Below are positions 1 through 13,235 of a stretch of DNA of 64,000 nucleotides, one piece after another. Position numbers and translations under genes: made by a program. The DNA comes from Glandiceps talaboti (Eukaryota > Hemichordata > Enteropneusta > Spengelidae): assembly GCF_964340395.1 (NCBI RefSeq), contig NC_135560.1, positions 7,182,598-7,246,597 of the forward strand, read 5' to 3'. Under the pieces are notes generated by a model. That model did not search any database and was not told the DNA's origin. It was given only the letters and a program-made list of their open reading frames with translations. Position 1 is the stretch's first letter. Each line of letters opens with the position of its first letter.

Positions 1-2359
1 TGTAATACTGCATTAGACAGGCTTTGTCACAGCTGTTTCCAAAGCACTCAGAAACAACACACTCCAAAATGTTCAATTCTATTTCGATGCTTTTGTTGTT
101 GTATACTCTATTTTATCACTGGTTACTTAGCATGGAGTAGTATAAGCCGGCGAAGTATATAAGCCGATGATAGTCATAAACTGGAAAAAAATACTTCCTT
201 ATTTCTACACGCGACTATGGCACAAATACTCGTTTGAATGGACTCCCGTGATCAGATCAGAGGTTTTTATCAGCTGAAGAGTTTGTTGGCGTCCACACAT
301 TAATATTTTGAATGTGTAAAGAAATCAATGCACCATCTGTGACGAGTAAATCTGATTAAAGCATCCTTGGCACTTTAGATTTGCACAACTTAGCAGCACA
401 CAAACAAATGTTATATTCAGCACGACATTAATCCCACAGTCTTTACCCTCATCTCTTCAGGAATATTATTTTCAAATGTACATAATTTTGCTCCAGTTGT
501 GACACCCTAACAAAAGCTAGCAGTAACAACACAGCAGGCACAGTTGTATGCCCTAAACAAATAAAAGATTACTCTGTATTCTTTCATCCTGTGATGTTTT
601 GTCACAGCTGGTATGTTGAGTATGTCGTGGTGTATACCAACATTCAACAGCTTCACAACAGGCTCACAAAGAGGTGTTTTTCTTTTGAAAAAAAAGATTT
701 CAATACTCCCTCCCCCAACATTGCAAGTTTTGTGCACGAGTGTAAGATTTAGCTGCAACGGTTCGCCTTTGTGTTGGGAGTGGGTCTTTTGTTCGGGGAT
801 TAGACAGGGCTGTGTGTACAGTGTCTCATTTGTTCACTTTTATGCAGGGTGCAAAACCAGGACAAGTCATTGTGTGGTGATTAAAACTGCCAGTGATTGC
901 AGTTTATGGATACCAGATTGTCAACACTCTAAGTCCAAATCTGTTGTAATTATTGTAATATGGAGTGCACGATTCGGCGTATTACCAAAAGCTGAACATG
1001 AATAACGAGTGATTGCTAAGTGTACACAATGATGACTCTTCCACTCTAGTGTACGAGCGTCTACTTTTTCATGCCTGCTATCAAATCCATACAAGTATTT
1101 ACATTAACTTGGCGTAACTACAACATGTTACTCAAGTTCAGTGCACTTGACACAGTTTGAAGTGGAATACATTTGTATGCTTTTAATACGACAAAAACTG
1201 ACATTTGTATACATGAGTGAAATCGATTCATTGAACATTTAAGGTCACTCGGTGAACATGGATGGAAGCCACGGTAATGGAGAAGGAAATCAGGTCGACT
1301 TTGCATAGATCTTTAATAGTATCGTGTATAATTTTGGTGTTGAACTTGAGTATCTGTAGAATTTAGGAAGATTTTATTTATTTCAATATCACACTATCAG
1401 AATCTTGACTGCATAATTCAGTTAATTCTGGCATCAGAAAGAGATTCAAAGCACCTGAAAAGATATTGATCAGAAACGATAAAATAAAATTATGCATGCT
1501 GTACGAATATTTTTCAATTCAATATCTGCAAACACTTTTTTTTTTGAAACGATGGTCAAACACTCAAAAATATTAAATAAATTCTCTAATTCATTTTAAT
1601 ACAAACTGATTAAATGAATTACTGAAAGTTGATGGAATAAATATTGCTCCATCAATTTTCTTTTTCACTTGCCAGTGAATGTGTTCATTTGGTTTCCCTA
1701 AATAGCTCTTACAAATAAACACCGACACCTCCTATCTGAAGAAAACAAATGGTTTAAATAGCTTTTGAAATACTGTTCAAATAATAGCCATGATTAACTA
1801 TCATCAACCCCTCACCCTCTCTTTATAAGCATTTTAGTATGAACCAATCATTACAGCACAAAGTGGACCGCTACATTCTGAGCTGTAGGGGATATTTGTG
1901 TTATATTGTATCAACTAAGATAGGGGGGTGGTCACAGCAAGAGCTGAGAGAGTAGGAATTGTAGAGTAGTTTCAAGTACTAGTGTTACTCTTATTCTACA
2001 CTTTGTAGTCAAGATCAAATGATCAGTCTTCAGTTAGAAACATAACTGAAAACGATGTATGGAGATTGGACTGGAAAAGACATTCACTTTTTAAACAAAT
2101 TTCAAATACATTTCCTCAATATTGATTCTTTTTCTAGTACTTTTACTTCATTTTTGACGCTAATCAAAACTTCAAGTTCTACTTATTCTATGGACCAACT
2201 GACCTTTGAGAATAATCATTATATGTACAGTAATAATTCATGGACTGCAGGCTGGACAAAATATAGATCATAGGAACTCATCCATTTTAATTCACATATA
2301 CACTATCATCAAACTGAAATCTCAGTTTGTCTTCTATATATTTTGATCACAAAAAGAAA
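1..2359. other. No gene recognised
   Basis: Unique-looking AT-rich DNA. The longest open frame is plus strand 613-1005 (130 codons); its translation shows no domain I recognise and it lies in ordinary composition, so I do not call it a gene. A phrase near 147-170 (ataagccgatgatagtcat) resembles one near 13270, hinting at an old dispersed repeat. Confidence 0.5.
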
Positions 2360-2373
2360 GGGGGGGGGGGGGG
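2360..2373. repeat. Poly-G run (14 nt)
   Basis: Uninterrupted run of G in otherwise AT-rich DNA, one of several such runs in the window. The exact length in an assembly is unreliable for homopolymers. Confidence 0.9.
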
Positions 2374-3337
2374 AGAATTACGCCAAGTAATGTTTAACAG
2401 GTGAAAATTAAGTATATGTTAGGTATTGCTACATTTACTCAGATTATTCCTTTGAACGTGCGAAAAAAAATGATTTTTTTCCCTGTCCTTGATTTAACTA
2501 ACGCTGCAATTACTTTAGTTGCCAGTTGCCATGGCAGCAAAGTGATGAAGAGTCTTTGAAGAGCGACCGGCATAACGCATCAGTAAAAGCATCAAAGTGC
2601 ATAACAGGGAGGTAGAGATGATTGAATTGAAGAGAATTCATTCTAACTCTTCCCTTCGACAAAATATTCCAAATTGCAATAGTCAATTGCAACATGCATA
2701 TTGTAGCTGCAAGCACATCTCTGATCAAATCCAACTCATCTGGGAAGCACTACCACTAGCCGGAGTTGTTACAGCTTATATAGTAATGACATGCCGCCAC
2801 AATTGCAATGCCGTGTAGATAGTCAAGATATAGACCCATTACTCAAGCCAAGAATAACAAATCGGTACCCGAGAGACGACGGAGAAAAATCAGTGTCAGA
2901 AAGGTTAATAACACATCACCAATTGGGTCTATTCCATGCATAAATCAGGGAATTTGGGACTGATAATGAATTTTGCCTTGGGCATCAGTAATACTTTGTA
3001 CCTTATGAGATCCCGGGTGATTAAAGATTGAAGAAGCACTTTTATTTTCGACATGCTAGTTCTAAAAACCACTGGGACTACGAAGTGCATCTCGTGTGCA
3101 ATTTCCTAGCCATTTTTTTCACACTATGTTTACACAAGCCGATGCCCTTCGTGACGACATTAGTTTCCTACTACAGCACAAAGTAGGTGTTATGGGGTAC
3201 AATAGTGAAATGGAAAAGCATAATAACTTTCAACTTTGCCCCGAAAACACATAGGTACTAATAATTTCATGATCTGTATGATGCGATTTAAATCTGTATT
3301 TATAATTCGTTACATTTGCATTAGGCTGGGATTATAT

Positions 3338-3815
3338 TATGAGCTCGCAAAATACGGAGGGCGGAAGAATTTCTAGTGTCAAGAATTTTCATTTGTGCTG
3401 GAGGGTGGGGGGGGGGGGGAAGTTAGCTGTTTGCTTATATTTGATTATCACTGATATTACAAAAATCATATTAAATTATAACACATTGCATATGACAAAA
3501 AAGGCATCAGAACAAACATGGTGCTATTAGACTTCGCAAAATAAATACTATAAAGAGAATTCTAGTTGCGAGAATTTTCATTTTTGCTTGGGGAAAAAAG
3601 TTATCTGTTTGTTTAAATTCGATTATCACTGATACTGCAAAACATAAATTTTCTCTGATATTTTATGTAACAAAAATCTTCAGAAAAAATTTGATGCCTT
3701 ATTACATTTCATAAATAACTACCAAGAGGAATCTCTAGTTGCAAAAAAATTTCATTTGCGCTGGGGTGAAAAAAAAGTTAATTCTTTGCTTATATTTGAT
3801 TATCATTAGTACTCT
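3338..3815 (+). repeat. Divergent tandem repeat, about 176-190 bp, three copies
   Basis: Three successive blocks each carry cgcaaaata or a relative, then 'ctagttgcaagaattttcat', a G-rich 'gctggggg' phrase, 'agttatctgtttgcttat' and 'tttgattatcactgata'. Anchors fall near 3345, 3535 and 3710. The first copy contains a 13-nt G run at 3407-3419. The copies have diverged by substitution and small indels, so the duplication is old. No coding content is seen. Confidence 0.8.
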
Positions 3816-5229
3816 TGGAAGAGGCGGCCACACATGGAACGACAAAATCGAAAATAAGCGACAACATACGAAGGAAACTGAGGTAAATATTAAGTAATCA
3901 AGCTGTATTGACTACATTAGACTTTTAATCAGATTGTACTGATACTATAAAATATATTTTCTTGATTTTTCAATCATATCAGACAAAAATCGAAAACATA
4001 TTTTATTAATTACTTTATCTGTTTTGACGTGTGACTTCAATTTTTGAAAATAGATGTTGTGATTTTATGATCGAGTATTTTGTATGAGTGTGACAAATTT
4101 CAACTGTAAAAAGATTCACCTATAAACGAGCCAAATACAATCAGAAATCAAGAAGTTTTTATGATCACTTTGGTGTAAATTTTCAATTTAAATCATAAAA
4201 TAAAAACTAGAAATAAACATTATCAATGTATAATAACAGAATCAATAAAATATTTTTATTTAATATTTCAGTATTTTGACAGCAAACGCGATTCTTTCGT
4301 AACTGAAATGCAACGATTACAAATACTTGAAAATGTGAATACGAATAAATCAATTCGTGTTGTCTCCCCCGTGATAATTTATTTTGACACACTCGGCTCT
4401 TCTTTCCTTGTAAGTTTCACCGCAACCTATGAATTTCAATCAGCTGCACTGAATTCCTTTGAAAATATATGAGTAAATTTAATGACTTTTTTTTTTCCAT
4501 TATTTTTTTCTTCTTCATGTTTTCAAGTGATGGAGTAAAAAGTGATCGAATCTCAGTCCTGTTAGAGTGAGTAAACAGAAACTGCTTAAAGGTAACTACT
4601 TTAATTAGAATTATTCATCAGCTTTCTACCGAGAGTCAAACGGACAAAAGCATATTAAACTTTGTCTGTCTGTGCCATCTTTATGGAGAACCATTGAATG
4701 AATTTTCACTTGCCTGGGGACACATGTCAGGCCCCCTGGGACGACAGGAAATGCGCTGACATGAAAAAATGGTTAGACAAACCATAGCCCGAAGCTAGGT
4801 GATTTTCTAGTAAATGAAATTCACATCGATAGGGTGACTTAGGCCAGGCGATGCGAGAAAATTAGAAATACTCTGAACAGACACAGATGGTCAAACAGGG
4901 TTTAATGATATCTCATGTATTGTGCATCAATCAAGAGTTCGAGGGGAAATGGAAGATTTCACATGAAAATGAGAAATAATCAGCTGCCGAAGATTGATCT
5001 TAATTTATCTTAGCCCCAAGCTACATCTCTTCACTGTATGGTGATATTAACTAACTCTTGAATATCGTTTACACTTCACTTTTTTTAACAAGACATGGTG
5101 TAGTATCCAACAACATTCAACTCTGCCCTCTGTCGTTGATGATCTACACAGAAGGAAATGAGTGGGGATTAAATGCCTTTTGGTGGATTATAAACTTACT
5201 GAGGGACTTTACCTATACTCATTAACTAT
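3816..5229. other. No gene recognised
   Basis: AT-rich sequence without a convincing open frame, simple repeat or splice-flanked segment. The region 4000-4400 is especially AT-rich. Confidence 0.5.
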
Positions 5230-5840
5230 CCCCTAGATTTGATGTATATTGCCAGTACTGAACACTTACATTTAATGCACTGTGGTAAGAAAATTCAAAT
5301 CCTTTGATTTGCTACAAATTAGGTAAAATTGAACACCTAGATTTGATGTATTTTGGTAAAAGAACACCAATCAAACACTTAGATTTGATGTATTTTAATA
5401 CAATCAAACACTTAGATTTGATGTATTTTAATACAATCAAACACTTAGATTTGATGTATTTTGGTAAAATCAAACACTTAGATTTGATGTATTTTGGTAA
5501 AATCAAACACTTAGATTTGATGTATTTTGGAAAAGAACACCAATCAAACACTTAGATTTGATGTATATTGTTCGAATCAAACATCTAGATTTGATTCTTT
5601 TGGTAAAATCAAACACTTTGATTTGATGTATTTTAGTAAAAATCAAACACTTTGATTTGCTGTATTTTGGTAAAATCAAACAATCTCATAGCCCAGAGAC
5701 TTGTCTTGGTGCTAGTCTCAAGAGCAAGCTTCTTGAGATAGTAACACTGAGATAAGTCTCATGGGTAACAATTTCAATTCACTTAATAGAATTGAACATT
5801 TAGATTTGGCACTTAAGGGTAAAATTTAACCACTTTGATT
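5230..5840 (+). repeat. 33-bp minisatellite with a hairpin in each unit
   Basis: Core unit reads atcaaacacttagatttgat followed by gtattttggtaaa, 33 bp. It is cleanest from about 5360 to 5570, with degenerate copies on both sides as far as 5230 and 5840. Each unit holds the inverted pair ATCAAA and TTTGAT separated by eight bases, so either strand can form short hairpins. Because 33 is a multiple of three, both strands have long open frames here; these are repeat artefacts and not genes. Confidence 0.9.
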
Positions 5841-6190
5841 TTTTTTTTAAACAGATAACCAATAAATCTTATAATATTGATAAATATATCAATTTTTTTC
5901 CACTACATTTCAAAAATACTAAAACCAATGTATTTTGTTGCTGGGAACTGAAAATGGTTATTAGCATGGTTGATACATGGTGACAGTTTATCTAAACCAC
6001 AAGTCAGTCAGAATACACAGTGCAATTCAATTGTAGCCTAAATGACGCGTCTTTTAATTCTCAACCGACTGGGGTTCATCTGTGATGTTAGTATGCACAG
6101 TGACTACATCGCCACTTTCAATGATCACTCACCCAAGTCCCTGTAGACTTCTTATCACAAAACTATCAACATCATTAACGGTATCCCAGT

Positions 6191-6600
6191 AAATAGTCTA
6201 TTGCGTGACTTCCTACTCCAAATGGTCAATACCACTTGACTACCTGTCAAGTACATCGTCTCCGCATTTCCATGATAAAAACTTTCAATATCAGAATTCC
6301 AATGTATATTTTTCATCTATATTGTCTTTTTTATGTTATACTTTTTTTCAATCTTGTTCATCAATTGGTTCAAGTTGCTATAACAGTTTGTTGGCAAATA
6401 GTCTATCGCGTGCCTTCCTTCTCCAAATAGTCAATACCACTTGACTATCTGTCAAGTACATTAATACCACTCTACATTGCGATAATAAAAACTTCCAATA
6501 TCAGAATTCCAATGCATATTTTATTCAATATTGCATTTTTTACTTTATACTTTTTTTTCAATCTCGTTCATCAATTTGATCAAGTTGCTATTAAGAGTTT
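6191..6600 (+). repeat. 205-bp tandem duplication
   Basis: Sequence beginning 'aaatagtctattgcgtg' at 6191 recurs at 6396 and runs on through 'gtcaataccacttgacta', 'tcagaattccaatg' and 'gttcatcaattt'. A more diverged third relative lies at about 6780-6900 (ccatcaatttgatcaa, attagaattccaa). The plus-strand open frames over it are by-products of the duplication. Confidence 0.85.
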
Positions 6601-7451
6601 GTTTGTGATCTGTTGAGTATTTCATCTCTGACATGTACATAATAAGACTTAATAATAATATAATTTCAATATTTCAAAGCTAAGCTAAGATTGTCTTTAT
6701 TGGCTTGGACTGTATCACTGACAATACAATGTCTCGTATTTCCTTCAATACCGCCACCTTTTTCTTCTTAATACTTTTTCCGATCTCTAGTTCCATCAAT
6801 TTGATCAACTCACTACGATAATCTTTGCATGACATATTTTGTACTGACAAATTGCCAATATTAGAATTCCAAAATATATTTTCTTCAATATTTTCCATCT
6901 TCATGATCATTTTTTAAAAATTTCTCCTTACTTACAGATAATATTGACCACTAATTAACGGAAACAGTGTCTTTTTTATACATAATTGACCACTTTTTAC
7001 TGAACATATCTTAGATTATTTGATAAAGAAAACGTCAGTTGCAGCTAGTGCAGGTTTAAGATAAATGAAGTCTTTTTTTTCACTGTTTCAACTGTGAACT
7101 ATTTCATATAAAATTATACTAAATTTTTACTTACGAAGATTTTTGTTGAGACATACAACATTTATTTTCAGGTTTCGTGATTTGTAATTGTATATATATT
7201 ACAGATTGTAACTGGTTCACTTATCTACTGGTTATCAGTTTTATGTGATTAAAAGTCAGATAAAAACCCAATATCTCTACAAGGCATCAATCTACGTTAT
7301 ACATACATAGTATTATCATACTGATCACATTTATATCAAAACTGTACTAGAAAGTCAAATATCTACTGGAACTAGGAAGAAATTTGCCGGCGAATATAAA
7401 ACATAGCATCAAGACTACAATATGACTCAAAATGTTAACCCTTACACAATA
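6601..7451. other. No gene recognised
   Basis: Contains the degenerate third relative of the preceding duplication (about 6780-6900) and otherwise plain AT-rich sequence. Confidence 0.5.
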
Positions 7452-7728
7452 GGGTTGTCGGTGGGTCGAGTGGTTAAACCACTTGCCTCTTACCACTGCG
7501 GTCAGGGTTCACACCTGTTCTGGGTTTGATTAAATTTACCACTCTGTATTAAAGTAAGAAGAGTGTCATTCACTACAGATTGACTCTACCGAACAAAGCA
7601 GATTTTCCCCGGGTATTCTGGTTTCCTCCTGCACTAAAACTGAACCCCCCTCCTGTTATTGAGCAATGCCTGTTGGATGGTATATAAAATTTTAAAAAAA
7701 TAATTAAATAATTAAATAAATAAATTAA
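7452..7728 (+). mobile_element. tRNA-derived SINE
   Basis: The 5' part resembles a tRNA gene: 'tgggtcgagtggttaaacc' fits an internal A box region and 'gggttcacacct' a B box, as expected for RNA polymerase III-transcribed SINEs. It is followed by an unrelated body including 'tctggtttcctcctgcac', a phrase style common in marine invertebrate SINEs, and ends in an A/T-rich tail of repeated 'aattaaata' at about 7685-7728. No intact tRNA cloverleaf is present. Family name not assigned. Confidence 0.7.
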
Positions 7729-8249
7729 CGATGTCCTGATTTCAGCTAAAGTTATGAGTCACACTTTAGCTCCTGTCATTTCAAGTGATGAAAATATTTT
7801 TTTAATCTAATTAATTTCAAGTAGTTGTTGACAATCGATAAAAGCTAGTGACATCTGTCCATTATTAAATTTAGCAATTATCGCTATGAATATATTGGCA
7901 GTAATGATTTGTACAAACAGTTCCTGAAAGTAATTATTATAACAGCCGTTTTGATCAATAGACTTTTTTATCGATGTATGTATGAATAGGTTGTTCACAC
8001 AGTCTAAGTTTCATCATCACTTTGTGATTATCAGATCACATAGCACTATTTGACCATCAGATTTCTGTAAGTGTTCATGTTCCTCAGTCAGTACACTGCA
8101 TAAGTTTGATAGACATGATATATTGATGCCATGTTTTGCTACAAATACAGGTGTGTTGTTTTCATTGTCCATTTCTGATTTAAAAATCTGCCAGACCCTC
8201 TGTATTTAAAGTCACAGTTTCCCTTCAACCCTGAAACTGGCTAAAGACC

Positions 8250-8560
8250 AAGGTTTCAATTCCCATTCTCACATTAGCTTTACTGTATCAGTAGAGCCAT
8301 AAGGATTACATGGGATCATTGTTTTGTTCTGGAACCAACTTTTCCTATAACCATGCAGATAACTGTTTTCAAACCTACATTTTAATTCTAATCCAAATTG
8401 AGAGTTTAAAGGCCAATGTTTCTCAATCCCATTTTCACATTAGTGTTATCTGATCAGTAAAGCCATATTGATTACACAAGTTGATATTTCTGTTTCAGAC
8501 CAATATTTCTATAGCTCTGCCAGTTTCACACCTGAATGTTAATCCTAATCTGAACTGTAC
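8250..8560 (+). mobile_element. Dispersed repeat, two tandem copies
   Basis: Two relatives about 160 bp apart share 'caatcccattttcacatta', 'gtgttatctgatcagta' and 'agccatattgattaca'. Further members lie at 18541-18660 (inverted) and 26350-26470 (direct). The member at 26350 starts with 'ggtttgaatccca', close to a B box, so the family may be tRNA-derived, but the promoter is worn here. Confidence 0.65.
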
Positions 8561-8589
8561 CATAAGTAGTGCTGTCTGTCTGTCTGTAG

Positions 8590-8780
8590 TATGTATGTAT
8601 GTATGTATGTATGTATGTATGTATGTATGTATGTATGTATGTATGTATGTATGTACGTACGTACGTACGTACGTACGTACGGACGGACGTACGTACGTAC
8701 GTACGGACGTACGTACGTACGTTTGTATGTATGTATGTATGTATGTATGTATGTATGTATGTATGCATGTATGCATGTAT
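8590..8780. repeat. Compound (GTAT)n/(ACGT)n microsatellite
   Basis: A long GTAT tract passes into (ACGT)n interspersed with GGAC, then back to GTAT and GCAT. The central ACGT block is self-complementary and could form cruciforms. Open frames in all directions here are repeat artefacts. Confidence 0.95.
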
Positions 8781-9394
8781 TTATTTCAAATGTACTTTGA
8801 ACAGAGTGAAATAAAATAATCTAACATTACATACTAACTATCTGATACACCACCACACTACTGTTCAAAACTGATCCGAACAGCATGAACAGAGCCTAAT
8901 TTCCTCTTTTCTTATTAAAATTCACAGAAATTTATGTCCATAATACAATGATATGAAACAGGATGTAAGTATATGCATCTAATGTATCAATACAACACAT
9001 CTGTTTCCTGTTAAACACAACTCCTTACAGGTCATGCAAAAAAACCAAAAAAAAATAACTATAATGCTCATACATAGATCTGTTTTGTCACAAAGATAAA
9101 ATTTCATGAAATTTGATACAAGATTAAACTGTAACATTTCCTACTGTTAAAAAGAGGTTAGCCTTTGTCATGTTATCTTTATATCATCGCACGCTAAAAT
9201 GGGGTATATAATTTCATACAATGCCAAGATATACTGGTACTGTTGGTGTCTGATTTCATAGGAACAGATTGTGTTCATTTCTATACAACGGTTTACACAG
9301 GACAAACACAGGGTAGCTTTGGATGCATTGCTATGGTGTTGTTATTGATAGTTTGAATTCCATGTCTGCTATGGTTCCATACTGAGAAATACAT
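8781..9394. other. No gene recognised
   Basis: AT-rich DNA with no supported feature. Confidence 0.5.
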
Positions 9395-9436
9395 GGGGGG
9401 GGGGGGGGGGGGGGGTTGCTGTTGTTGTTGTTGTTG
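9395..9436. repeat. Poly-G (21 nt) followed by (TTG)n
   Basis: Twenty-one consecutive G residues run straight into a short TTG trinucleotide tract. This is the longest G run in the window. Confidence 0.95.
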
Positions 9437-9859
9437 TAAGAGTGCACACGTGCTATATTTGAAATCAGGAAAATGCAGCCACAGCTGTTGCTTGTCGTAG
9501 TTCAAGATAGACAAGAATAAATTGGACGTAGGTTCCCCTATTATTTTTTTATTTATCTTTCATGGTTTGCTAATGACTTGAAGGACACTCGTAGGCAGTC
9601 TTTTAATATTTTTTTTCAATTTGATAACATTGCAAATCTAATCAATGTGCCACCCTTTGTTTTTCTGGCTAAACCATAGTAGAGGTGTGTTTCGATGACA
9701 CTGTAACAACAATACATCCAGAGTTATGAAGAGGGCAGTAGATATAAAGTCATTAACTTGTCTATTAAAACAGTCCTTATACAAATTTCGACATCGGTTT
9801 CCTAGAATTTAGGTTACGTTTTGAAATATATGATTTAAAAAATTGATAATATCATCATA

Positions 9860-10620
9860 TCTCTGGGCACATATCAAACATTGTTCCAATGAAAATATGT
9901 TGTTGGAAACAGCCAGGATGAACAACTTTTTTTTTATTTTGGTTTTTATATTTTGACATGTAAGAGTGAAAAGTTGACTGTCTCACCAGTTCACCAGGCA
10001 GTATCAACTCATGGACATATCAATTTTAGTTCTGGTGAAAATATGCAGCGAGAAACTGCAGGGACATCCAAGGCTTTTATTTTGATTTCATTTTGGTATC
10101 AAGGGAGATTTAAAAGTTAACTGCAATAACTAGTACTAGTGTACAGTCTCACCAGAGCAGGTTCACAGTCTAGCCATGTATCAACTTGTTATGAAATTTT
10201 ATTAATTTCAGTTCTCGTGAAAATATGGACGAGGAAACTGCCATGATATATACTAGTAACTGTTTTGATATTGTGTTATTTTGACATAATTATCTGAAAG
10301 TTTATCACTCTTTAAAGATTTAACACTGCCAGTTCTCCAGGCACATATCACCATGGAAACATTATTTTGGTTTGTGGTGAAAATATGCAGGGGGAAAGTA
10401 CCAGGATATTAGAATTCATATTTTGGTTCGTTTTGGCACACAAGATTTATTTAAGCATTAATAGTAACGGCATTAAAAGATGCAGTATCATCCGGTCTCC
10501 AGAAACAGATCACTTTAATAATACAGCAACATATAGGCACACACACACACTCTCATAAAGCACTATTATTTTTGGGTCCTGTGAAAATATTGCTGGAGGG
10601 AACACTACCTGGATAAATAA
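9860..10620 (+). repeat. Divergent tandem repeat, about 160 bp, four to five copies
   Basis: A recurring phrase of the form 'gttctggtgaaaatatgcag' followed by 'gaaactgcagg' or a relative appears near 9885, 10030, 10215, 10375 and 10575. Each is followed by 'tttattttgatttt' and 'tctcaccaggcac' relatives. Copies are strongly diverged. No gene is seen. Confidence 0.7.
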
Positions 10621-11224
10621 CTGGTTTACTGTTATGCATGTATGGAAGCTTACTTAGAATATTTAATAGGTTTATAGCGGTATGTTTCATCTTTGGATTA
10701 ATACCCGGCATTTTCCGGTCACTAACAACCGAGACTCTAATTTGCACATTTGTGAGACCATGCAAACTAAACTGTTTATTTCATATCAAACTATTATGCT
10801 AATTCCAAACACCACACTAAATCTAAAAAAAAAACATGTTTGTACATTTCCCATTTCACTTCAATTAATTTCGGTTACACTACACATGGAAAATCAGATA
10901 AAAACAGGTTACAATGAAGAACACATCGAAACACCGACGTAACCTTTCCGATGACTGCCGCTTTAGAATATTTTTTCATAGAAATGCCACAATAGTGGTT
11001 CTTTTTATAATATATTAGCATTTGATATTATCAGAGATATCCGTACATTCATTGCACATGATTAGACATATCTTGACCTTTGAAACTAATTTGCAAACCT
11101 TAAAAGCCATAGAAGACTTTTTAACTATTTTTGTTTATTTTTGCCGGTTGAAAAATACTACAAACTTTTATTAGAAATGTTTTAATCCTTCTAATTAGCT
11201 GAATTTAAATATCTGTCTAATAGC
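10621..11224. other. No gene recognised
   Basis: AT-rich DNA. A plus-strand frame at 10682-10942 (86 codons) has no recognisable features. Confidence 0.45.
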
Positions 11225-11415
11225 TGTTGAGGTTAACTGTGTACACTGGCTTGATGTCTGTATGTAAACAGATGTAAAACAGATATATACCAAATTGTTT
11301 GTTTGTCAACAAATTGGTCAAATTATGGGGTGTTGATGTCTGTATGAAAACAGACATGAATGAGGTATAGACTAAATTATTTGTTTCATTGTCAACAAAT
11401 TGTTTGTTTGTGGGA
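11225..11415 (+). repeat. Tandem duplication, about 100 bp
   Basis: 'gatgtctgtatgtaaacaga' followed by 'ttgtttgtttgtcaacaaat' is repeated as 'gatgtctgtatgaaaacaga' followed by 'ttgtcaacaaattgtttg'. The sub-motif TTTGTCAACAAA is nearly palindromic. Confidence 0.75.
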
Positions 11416-11769
11416 TGTTCATATTTTTTTTTAAGACCAACTGGGCTTACAGGAGCACATGTTGCTGAGGTTCTTATTTAAATTGGTTAAAGTCACAAAA
11501 TACTCATGTATCAAAATCTCAGTCACAACAGTATACTAGGGATATGTATTCAACATGGACGTGATGCTTGGTTACTGAGACTGAAGTGTTTTTACACCTT
11601 TTTTTAGTAACCAAAAAATTATGTCATAATGTTATTTTTGTATCATATCTGAATTCTTGGTGAGAGTTCTACAAGTTGTAAGATATGATTCAATGTGTTT
11701 TGGTAGTTAGAATAATGTAAATCAAATAACCGATAAAAGTAGCCATTGAAGACCATAAAGTTACAGATT

Positions 11770-12134
11770 TTAAGGTAGAGTGTGCCTTGGGACCAATTTC
11801 CCTGAAAAAAAACCCAACAAATATCTGAAATCTCTTCAACTTTGCCGTACGAAAGTTTGTTCCAAGTTCTTTCGATAATGAAAAACTTCAGTAGTTGATT
11901 TTTTTTTCAAGGAAATCACCAATCCTTTATTTTCCCCATACAGTTTACACAGTATTTGGGGGCCATATTGGATTCTAAAACTGGGTGTTTAAAACGTCAC
12001 TTTGAGCTCTACTTAAAAAAATTCCTATTGACCCCATGATTTTATTTCTTGATTTTAACTGAAAATGAGTTGGAATTTTCTTGAACAAATAGAAAAAGCT
12101 AAGATTTTTTCGCCAAAGCACAAACTACCTTTAA
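11770..12134 (+). mobile_element. TTAA-flanked element with terminal inverted repeats, copy 1
   Basis: The left end is TTAA then AGGTAGAGTGTGCCTTGG; the right end is its imperfect reverse complement, CCAAAGCACAAACTACCT then TTAA. The interior is about 360 bp with no coding capacity, so this is a non-autonomous element. A TTAA target is typical of piggyBac-type transposition, but the termini are not the usual piggyBac ones, so the superfamily is an inference. A second copy starts at 25654. Confidence 0.7.
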
Positions 12135-12427
12135 GTTTGCATCTTTCTCTCTCGCATTCTTCAATACCATAAAAAACACATGCACCACAAATCTGTAACC
12201 TAAATATAAAATATTACTTTTTATTGCAAATGTGGAGTATTTGACTTCAAATCATAATGATACAAACCAATGTCTGACTGCTAAATTTGTATGTTGTGAA
12301 GTTTGTCAGTTGAAATTGACATACATATACCACCGTTTGTAAACAAAAATGATACCAAAAATATCACTCTAGCTGGCAAGTTTTCATAAAGTAATACACA
12401 AAACTTGAGTTAAAAGATATATACACC

Positions 12428-12572
12428 GGAACCTCTTTATTACGAACTTTGTTATAGTGAACGTTACTGTAAACTTACTGTTACCACAAACATCCTGTGA
12501 CATCCAGAAGTGAATGTTTCTGAGAGTATATTTAATGAAATGTTCACTATAACAAATTTCCAATCTGAGGTT
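12428..12572. mobile_element. Small foldback element
   Basis: 'aactttgttatagtgaacgtt' style sequence at about 12446-12466 is answered by its inverted match at about 12539-12560 (aaatgttcactataacaaat). The ends resemble termini of pogo/Tigger-like DNA transposons, which often carry GTTATAGTGAAC-type phrases. No transposase is present. Confidence 0.55.
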
Positions 12573-12837
12573 GGAGTGTATTTTAAAATCTGGCGACTAA
12601 AAAATTCTGCTGCGCTTTGAAATAACTCTGAAGGCATGTTGTTTCCCATACCTTGTTGATGAACCATAATCTACTTTATTTGTGAGGAGAGTTTTCTTCT
12701 CCTTCGTTTTTCCCATCGGTCATTGAATACTCTCACATACGACCAGTGATATAAAGGAGTACATCTTTGTAGTGAATTTCTGTGTTTCTTGAGTTTTCTA
12801 GAGCTTTCATATCATTAACGTTTGAAAAATGAAAGGG

Positions 12838-13235
12838 GAAAACCACTCCACGAAATAAAGGCATGTTTGTAAACTTTGGATTATAGAGAGACATTTTATG
12901 TTTTCACAGCACTTATATTACGCACGATTGCCGAGCTAGTCATGAGTGGAAATTATGTAAATGTGCTAGCCAACAAAAGGCATGACAACTCATGAATATT
13001 CAATGTGCATTTGTTCTTAACTCATGAATATGCAGCAGGGTTCAATGATTCCATATTTGTGAGGCTAGCCCCCATGCATGAGACAACGCATGGCCGCTAA
13101 TAACGGCTACCACAAAACAATAAAAGGCCAACAACTTTCACTTCGTATTTCTCGGCAATAGCGCATAATGTAAATGACTCTACAACCCTAAGTTTACAAA
13201 AATGCCTTTATTTTCTGGAGTGGTGTTCATCCTTA
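12838..13235. mobile_element. Foldback element with long inverted arms
   Basis: The left arm 'ccactccacgaaataaaggc' and 'tttgtaaactttgg' (from 12844) matches the reverse complement of the right arm 'ctaagtttacaaaaatgcct' and 'ttctggagtggtg' (13191-13225). Inner parts of the arms also match (gattgccgag against ctcggcaata). The arms are roughly 60-90 bp around a loop of about 200 bp. It has the structure of a MITE. Target duplication was not resolved. Confidence 0.75.

Noticed and set aside
613-1005. 130-codon plus-strand frame
   Set aside because: No recognisable motif, ordinary AT-rich codons and no splice context; length is near the chance range for the number of frames examined.
7452-7530. 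A functional tRNA gene
   Set aside because: A-box and B-box phrases are present, but no cloverleaf stems form and a SINE body follows.
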